Source: Saccopteryx bilineata (lineage: Eukaryota > Chordata > Mammalia > Chiroptera > Emballonuridae). From it: a DNA stretch of 64,000 nucleotides. The notes under the pieces are model-generated. The model was not told the DNA's origin, did not search any database, and saw only the letters and a list, made by a program, of their open reading frames with translations. The translations under genes and the position numbers were made by a program. Shown here piece by piece: positions 58,478 through 64,000 of this stretch (position 1 is the stretch's first letter; the number at the start of each line of letters is the position of its first letter). The stretch covers positions 744,001-808,000 of the forward strand of contig NC_089494.1 in assembly GCF_036850765.1 (NCBI RefSeq). Direction: 5' to 3'.

Positions 58478-60412
58478 AAAACACAACTCCACAGGCAAAA
58501 AAAAAAAGTGTTATTTTTTTCAAGTGCTAAAAATATTATCAGGAAATAGTTTTCAGCAACGTGCCGTTTGGGGCTCCCCACTGGACTCAAGGGCGTCTTT
58601 GTCTCTGCCACAGAAAGTCCACATTTATCAAAACCAAAATGGTTTTATCAAGCAGGCTCATGTTCTGCGGCAGGAAACCCGAGCCTCCCCACAGGCCTGT
58701 GACATTTTAATTTAAGGCCTGAGTGTGTGTGCAGTGTGGACGGGGGAGCCCGGAGCCCACCTCTGGGCGCCCCCAGGACTTGGGGCTCCGTGCAGGGTAA
58801 GGTACTGAGTATCCTCATCTTGCCCAGGGGGCTGCTCCTGGCAGGGCTGGTGGTGAGGGCTCTGGGCGGGGCTGCTCGTGCGGGGGGGGGGGGGCTGGCT
58901 GGCTGCACCCCCAGCTCTCTCTCCTCACCTCCGGGAGGCAGCTGGCACAGGGCATAGATCTCCCCAGAGCAGCTGATCCATCCCTACCCCAGGTAAGCCC
59001 CCATCTGCTCTGGGGACGAGGTTGGGAGGCCACAGGACCCAGAAAGGTAGGTAGGATAGGGTCTGGCTCTGGTTGCTACACTGGAAGGCCGGAGGGAGGG
59101 GTGCTGTGGGTGGAGGGCCTGGCTCAGGGTGCCCAGCTGACTGCCCAGCTGGCATGGCCCGCTATGTGCCGCTGGGGGGCAGAGCCTCCAGGAAACCCCC
59201 ACCTCTGAACACCCACGGTGGGACCTCTGCTGGTGACCTCAGGGAAACGGTCAGGGTGTGGGTCAGTGTGCACTCCCGGGATGCTCACTGCTGCTTTCGT
59301 GAGAGGAGACAGAGGAGCTGGAAACACTTTGAGCCGGGGTTCTGCAGAGAGAGCCCACAAATGGGTTACAGGTGGGCCCAGGTACGGCTCTCCCTGCCCC
59401 AGGGGTGATGACAGACCCCTCCTGGCCTCCCGCAGGCAGCTTCATTCATCTCCCCTGGTTTACGGGCCAAGACTCCCCGTTCTGAGTGTTCCGTGATGGC
59501 CGGGAAGAGCTGCAGAGGAGACCCAGGTGCACGGGGGACCCAGGGCCCGTCCCTGCTTGGAGCCAATGAAGCCAGGCTCTGTGGTCTTTCTAAGGATGCG
59601 GGGTAGGGGTGCGGAGTGGGGGGGGCTCTAACGATACCATGTCGAGTGAAAACTGTTACAGAGTCTCCAATGTAACAGAACGCTGCAGCCTCCCCGCAGG
59701 CGTGTGCGAGCGAGAGAGGAGGCGCTCTGGCGTCGCCCACACATCCGCAGGGGAGGGTCTTACCGCCAGGCACCGGCCGCCCTGGCCCCGCTGGCCTCCT
59801 CGGTCCAGCTCGTTTCCTCCCCAGCTGTGGCCAAGATGGGGCCTTGGCTGCCCACGCAGCGGCACTCTGGAGGCGGGGCCTGTCTCCTGGGCATCGGTCA
59901 CCCTCCCCGCTGGTCGGTCTTGGGGTGTCACTGCTTCCTTCCGGCCAGGCCCGCGGCTCTCCCGCTCTCTCCTGGGGGGATGAGCCTCCTCCCGCTGTGG
60001 GCTGCAGGCCTGTCCTTGGGCACCTGGAAAAGTTGGTGTCCCAGGCCCCCGGGGGTGGTCCCTGAGCCCCAGCAGATACGGGGTGGTGGAGCTGCCACCA
60101 CTGGCTGACACTCGTGACGCATCCGTCCGGGGCGGTCTGGGTGACACCCCACATAGGACTCACCATGACCCTCCGGGATGGGGTCGCTCGCTGGACAGAG
60201 GAGGATGCTGAGGCCTTGAGAGCCCATCCAGGACTCACAGCCAGGGGGAGGGGACAGAGCCAGGACTCCCCTGCACTGCTGACCACTGCCAAACAGACGC
60301 TCAGACCCACGGGGCCTCTGATAGGCTGCAGGTCGGCATGTTGGGGCCGGAGAGGAGAAGCACCCCAGGGCCTGGGCCCAAGTTCCAGGGAGCAGGAGTG
60401 AAAGGAGGTGCG

Positions 60413-60413
<1 letters not shown>

Positions 60414-60452
<39 letters not shown>
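60414..60452. repeat. (GT)n microsatellite, 5' flank
   Basis: About 19 GT dinucleotides next to C-rich sequence and the 46-bp minisatellite. Confidence 0.95.
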
Positions 60453-60454
<2 letters not shown>

Positions 60455-60512
60455 CAGTCCTGCCCCGCCCCTGCTCCGCCCCCGCCCCGCCCCCTTCCCT
60501 GCACCGCACCTC

Positions 60513-60710
60513 CAGGGGGGTGTGTGTGTGAGGACAGGGTCCCCCGCGCAGTCCACCCGCCCGTAGGGGTGTGTGTGAGGACAGGGTCCCCCACGCAGTC
60601 CACCCGCCCGTAGGGGTGTGTGTGAGGACAGGGTCCCCCGCGCAGTCCACCCGCCCGTAGGGGTGTGTGTGAGGACAGGGTCCCCCACGCAGTCCACCTG
60701 CCCACACACC
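60513..60710. repeat. Minisatellite, about 46-bp unit, 4 copies, 5' flank
   Basis: Units marked by GTGTGTGTGAGGACAGGGTC and GCAGTCCACCCGCCCGTAGG. Lies next to a (GT)n tract at 60414-60452 and a C-rich tract at 60463-60505. Confidence 0.93.
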
Positions 60711-61159
60711 GCTGTGCACAAAGCCTCCTGGGGCAGACGAGGGCGGACAAGGGCAGCGGGGGCCCCGGCTCAGCCCCTCCTCACCCGTGAGCTCTGCCCC
60801 CAGGGCCGAGGTGAGGACGGACAGGTTCTGGTAAGCTCCTCGGTAACTGTGGGGTTGAGCACCTGCTCACCGCAGGAAACGCTTACAGAAACACCAATTT
60901 ATTTCCATTAGAAAAATCCTTTTTCCTCAGTATATACCCCTTTATGTTGAATAAACAAAAATAGCTTCTATGGCGTGGAACTGTTTGTGGAAGGGTGACG
61001 ATCTCAGAGGACTCACTGGCACTTGGACGTGTCCTGAGTCAGGCGAGGAGAATCCTGAAATCGCCCGTGAGCACAGTGGTCAAGTAGTGGGTGGCTTTCA
61101 TTTCCACATTGAGAGGTCATCCTGACACTTTTTAAAATATTTTTTTATGACTGATCATT

Positions 61160-61203
61160 TTAAAATTATTTTTATTTATTTATTTATTTTAGAGAAGAGA
61201 GGC

Positions 61204-61236
<33 letters not shown>

Positions 61237-61362
61237 GGGGGGAAGAGCAGAAGAAGCATCAACTCCCATATGTGCCTTGACCAGACAAGCGCAGGGTTTT
61301 GAACCGGTGACCTCAGAGTTCCAGGTCGATGCTTTACCCACTGCGCCACCGCAGGTCAGGCC
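61160..61362 (-). mobile_element. Bat-type tRNA SINE, minus orientation, 5' flank
   Basis: TTTATTTATTTATTTTAGAG tail side, a GA-rich body, then AGAAGCATCAACTCCCATAT and TACCCACTGCGCCACCGCAG at the head. Borders are approximate because no clear direct repeat was found. Confidence 0.88.
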
Positions 61363-61439
61363 CCAACACCTTTCGGATCTGAAGCTCATTCCTCTCTCCT
61401 TCACTCACGTTTCTTCACCGCCTCCTCCGTGTGGGGAGC

Positions 61440-62322
61440 TTGTGTCCCAGAGCTGTGACCCCGGATGCCCCAGAGCTGTGACCCGGGACATCCCAGAGCT
61501 GTGACCCGGGACGTCCCAGAGCTGTGACCCGGGACGCCCCAGAGCTGTGACCCCGGACGCCCCCGAGCTGTGACCCCGGACGCCCCAGAGCTGTGACCCA
61601 GGACATCCCAGAGCTGTGACCCGGGACGCCCCCGAGCTGTGACCCCGGACGCCCCAGAGCTGTGACCCAGGACGCCCCCGAGCTGTGACCCCGGACGCCC
61701 CAGAGCTGTGACCCTGGACGCCCCAGAGCTGTGACCCGGGACGTCCCAGAGCTGTGACCCCGGACGCCCCCGAGCTGTGACCCGGGACGCCCCAGAGCTG
61801 TGACCCGGGACGCCCCCGAGCTGTGACCCCGGACGCCCCCGAGCTGTGACCCGGGACGTCCCAGAGCTGTGACCCCGGACGCCCCCGAGCTGTGACCCGG
61901 GACGCCCCAGAGCTGTGACCCCGGACGCCCCCGAGCTGTGACCCGGGACGCCCCAGAGCTGTGACCCGGGACGCCCCAGAGCTGTGACCCGGGACGCCCC
62001 CGAGCTGTGACCCCGGACGCCCCCGAGCTGTGACCCCGGACGCCCCCGAGCTGTGACCCGGGACGCCCCAGAGCTGTGACCCCGGACGCCCCAGAGCTGT
62101 GACCCGGGACGCCCCAGAGCTGTGACCCGGGACGCCCCCGAGCTGTGACCCGGGACGCCCCAGAGCTGTGACCCGGGACGCCCCAGAGCTGTGACCCCGG
62201 ACGCCCCAGAGCTGTGACCCGGGACGCCCCCGAGCTGTGACCCGGGACGCCCCCGAGCTGTGACCCCGGATGCCCCAGAGCTGTGACCCCGGACGCCCCA
62301 GAGCTGTGACCCCGGACGCCAA
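61440..62322. repeat. Minisatellite, 23-bp unit, about 38 copies, 5' flank
   Basis: Units read ACGCCCCAGAGCTGTGACCC plus GGG or CGG. Variants alternate between CCAGAGC and CCCGAGC and between CCCGGG and CCCCGG. Three repeat-derived frames of about 330-380 codons on the minus strand are not genes. Confidence 0.96.
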
Positions 62323-62538
62323 CGCACAGGGCAGGAATGCTGACCCGACTCCAGGCTCCGGTTCCTGGTTCCTCTCTCCCACCCCAATTTTCAAGTCCCT
62401 CTGCTGGGGGGTGAGGGAGTACCCCGCAAGGGAAGGGCACGCCTGGTTGTGGAGGGTCAGCAGGGACATGTCACTGAGCGCCAAGTCCTGCCCATCCTTG
62501 TTTGGGGAACATTCTCCGTCTGCTGGGTTGTCATTTGC

Positions 62539-62927
62539 TAAGGTGACCAATCGTCCTCCTGTAGGGAGGACAGTCCTTCTTTTGTAAGTTCCGTCCTCCC
62601 TCGGAAAGTGTCCTCCTACACGTCCTCCTTTTTGATACTGGAAGACTCCTCTGTCTATGTCCGTATTCGATCGATGCAGAGCCGGTCCATTGCCTGTGAT
62701 GTGACGTCTTTGTATCTAAATGAGTACTTTGTTCTTACAATGTCTATTGAAAATGAATAGGCATGTAAGCGTATGACAATATAAAATATTACACGTTTTT
62801 ATTATGCATTTATCATAGTATAGTGTATTATTGTTGCAGTGAATAAAATGCTTCTTTTATTTACGATATTGTTTTCTTCCATTTATTTTTGTCCTCCTTT
62901 TCATTGTAAAAAAAGTTAATCACCTTA
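62539..62927. mobile_element. Fossil DNA transposon (MITE-like), 5' flank
   Basis: A 389-bp AT-rich segment with imperfect terminal inverted repeats: TAAGGTGACCAATC at the left, and TAAGGTGATTAACT reading inward from the right. Direct repeats CATTTGC flank it at 62532-62538 and 62928-62934. The interior has GTCCTCC-rich arms and an AT-rich centre and no coding capacity. A hAT-like non-autonomous element is a reasonable guess. Confidence 0.65.
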
Positions 62928-62934
62928 CATTTGC

Positions 62935-64000
62935 CCTAAGTGTCCACTGCGGGGAGGGGACGGATATCAGGGTGTCCACTTCCCCATGGATGCCCCCTTT
63001 GCCCAGATCAGCCATTGATAATAGCCACCCTGCTGTCCCCTCTGAGCCGGAGCTGAACCTCAGAGCCCTCCTCGACACGACCACCAGCAACCGGGCAGAG
63101 CTGATGGGCAGAGGGGAGCCCTTTGGCCCGCTGCTTCGGAAGAGTTATCCACATACGGCAACTCCATCTCTAAATTCAACCGGGAAACAAGTCTGGATCC
63201 ATCGTGAAAGAGACAGATGGCTATCACACGTTTGGGCCACAGCCTACAGTGGCTCTGGTCGGGTGGGCTGTCCAAACTTTTGACCCTTCCCGCCCCGTGT
63301 GTGTCCTCGGGGCTAGGACAGGGTTCCTGGGAGGAGCCGGTGCCACTTACGGAACCAAAGAGGCCACTTTGGAGAGGAAAACAAATTACTCTGGCCAGCG
63401 TTAATTTAGGGGCAAATGACTAACAATGGCCACAGGTGAGCCAAAATGGCGGCCCGGTGTCCGATGCAGATGCGAGGGGCCAGCCGGCAGGACTCACGGG
63501 CCGGGGAAAGGGGAGGTTCCGCCAGGTCTGGCTTTGATGCTCCCGTGCCTCCCCGGCCAGTGAGTCACCGGGACCGACTGAGTCACTCCCAGCCACCTGC
63601 CACCGCAGCGGACCTGCAGTTCCTGGATGCGGAAGGTTCCCCAGCGTCTGGGCATCTGGGGGGGGGGACTGGCCTCACAGGACACTCTGTTTCTGGCCCC
63701 ACTTGGTGGAAATGTTTTCCACGTGTTTCCCCATGTTTACAGAGCTGAGGGCATGGACGCAGCCTGTGACCAAGGAGGCCACCAGGCTCCGTCCCGACCG
63801 GCACGTCCAGGCTGCGGGCTGAGGCCGGGGGCGGCTGGGAGGGTCCGGCAGAGGCCCACGTCTCAGGACCAGGGCAGCTCCACGGGCAGGGGAAGCAGAG
63901 GGTGCCGGCTGACAGGGGGCCTCCTGGGGTGAGCGTGGGCGCGGGCTGCCTGTGCCCTGGGCCCCTCTGCCAGCACCAAGCCTGCCCCGGCAAGCGTGGT
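62935..64000. other. 5' flank: no gene seen
   Basis: Unique sequence. In human the gene upstream of SNED1, in the same orientation, is CROCC2. I looked for coiled-coil coding exons on the minus strand and saw none. Confidence 0.5.

Noticed and set aside
61401..62550. Frames of 328-381 codons on the minus strand upstream of SNED1
   Set aside because: Produced by the 23-bp array; all three frames are open and there is no conserved domain.
55900..64000. Exons of the expected upstream neighbour CROCC2
   Set aside because: No coiled-coil coding pattern with splice borders was recognised on the minus strand, so the gene probably begins or ends outside the window.

Overview
The window is vertebrate, almost certainly mammalian, nuclear DNA. 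It is GC-rich, has CpG-rich tracts, and is dense in introns, SINEs and minisatellites. The SINEs are tRNA-derived, with a head reading like '..TGGCTCAGCGGTAGAGCG..' and a B box 'GGGTTCGATTCCC', or a CT-rich body ending in a 'CAGGCGGTGGCGCAGTGGAT'-like head. They look like the families found in bats, so a bat is my best guess. That assignment is inference from memory of the repeat families.

The window carries one recognisable protein-coding gene, SNED1 (sushi, nidogen and EGF-like domains 1), on the minus strand. I could place 27 consecutive coding exons, from the start codon at 55320 down to 3473. Every exon has AG/GT borders and all phases join. They encode about 1,302 residues in the order: signal peptide, NIDO domain, 11 EGF-like modules, one sushi module, 4 EGF-like modules, 3 fibronectin type III modules, and a linker. 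The last exons (C-terminal EGF module and tail in the known protein) lie beyond coordinate 1. SNED1 is a secreted extracellular-matrix glycoprotein.

Layout, from high to low coordinates (direction of transcription): 55.9-64 kb is 5' flank with SINEs, a fossil DNA transposon and two minisatellites; 54.8-55.9 kb is a CpG island with promoter and exon 1; 44.8-55.1 kb is intron 1; 44.5 kb is exon 2; 32.8-44.5 kb is intron 2, with a 6.4-kb array of 51-bp units; 31.7-32.8 kb holds exons 3-4, which complete NIDO; 18.3-30.5 kb holds exons 5-16 (EGF 1-11 and sushi); 10.8-13.1 kb holds exons 17-20 (EGF 12-15); 3.5-10.2 kb holds exons 21-27 (FN3 modules and linker); 1-3.47 kb is intron 27.

The long computed reading frames (up to 2,220 codons) are not genes. 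They arise because minisatellite units of 51, 66 bp and similar lack stop codons in several frames on both strands. I found no new multi-gene system. The points most worth a second look are a changed integrin-binding motif (HGD where human SNED1 has RGD), duplicated splice acceptors at exons 18 and 24, an exon 9 donor made of minisatellite sequence, and the unusual load of minisatellites in one gene.
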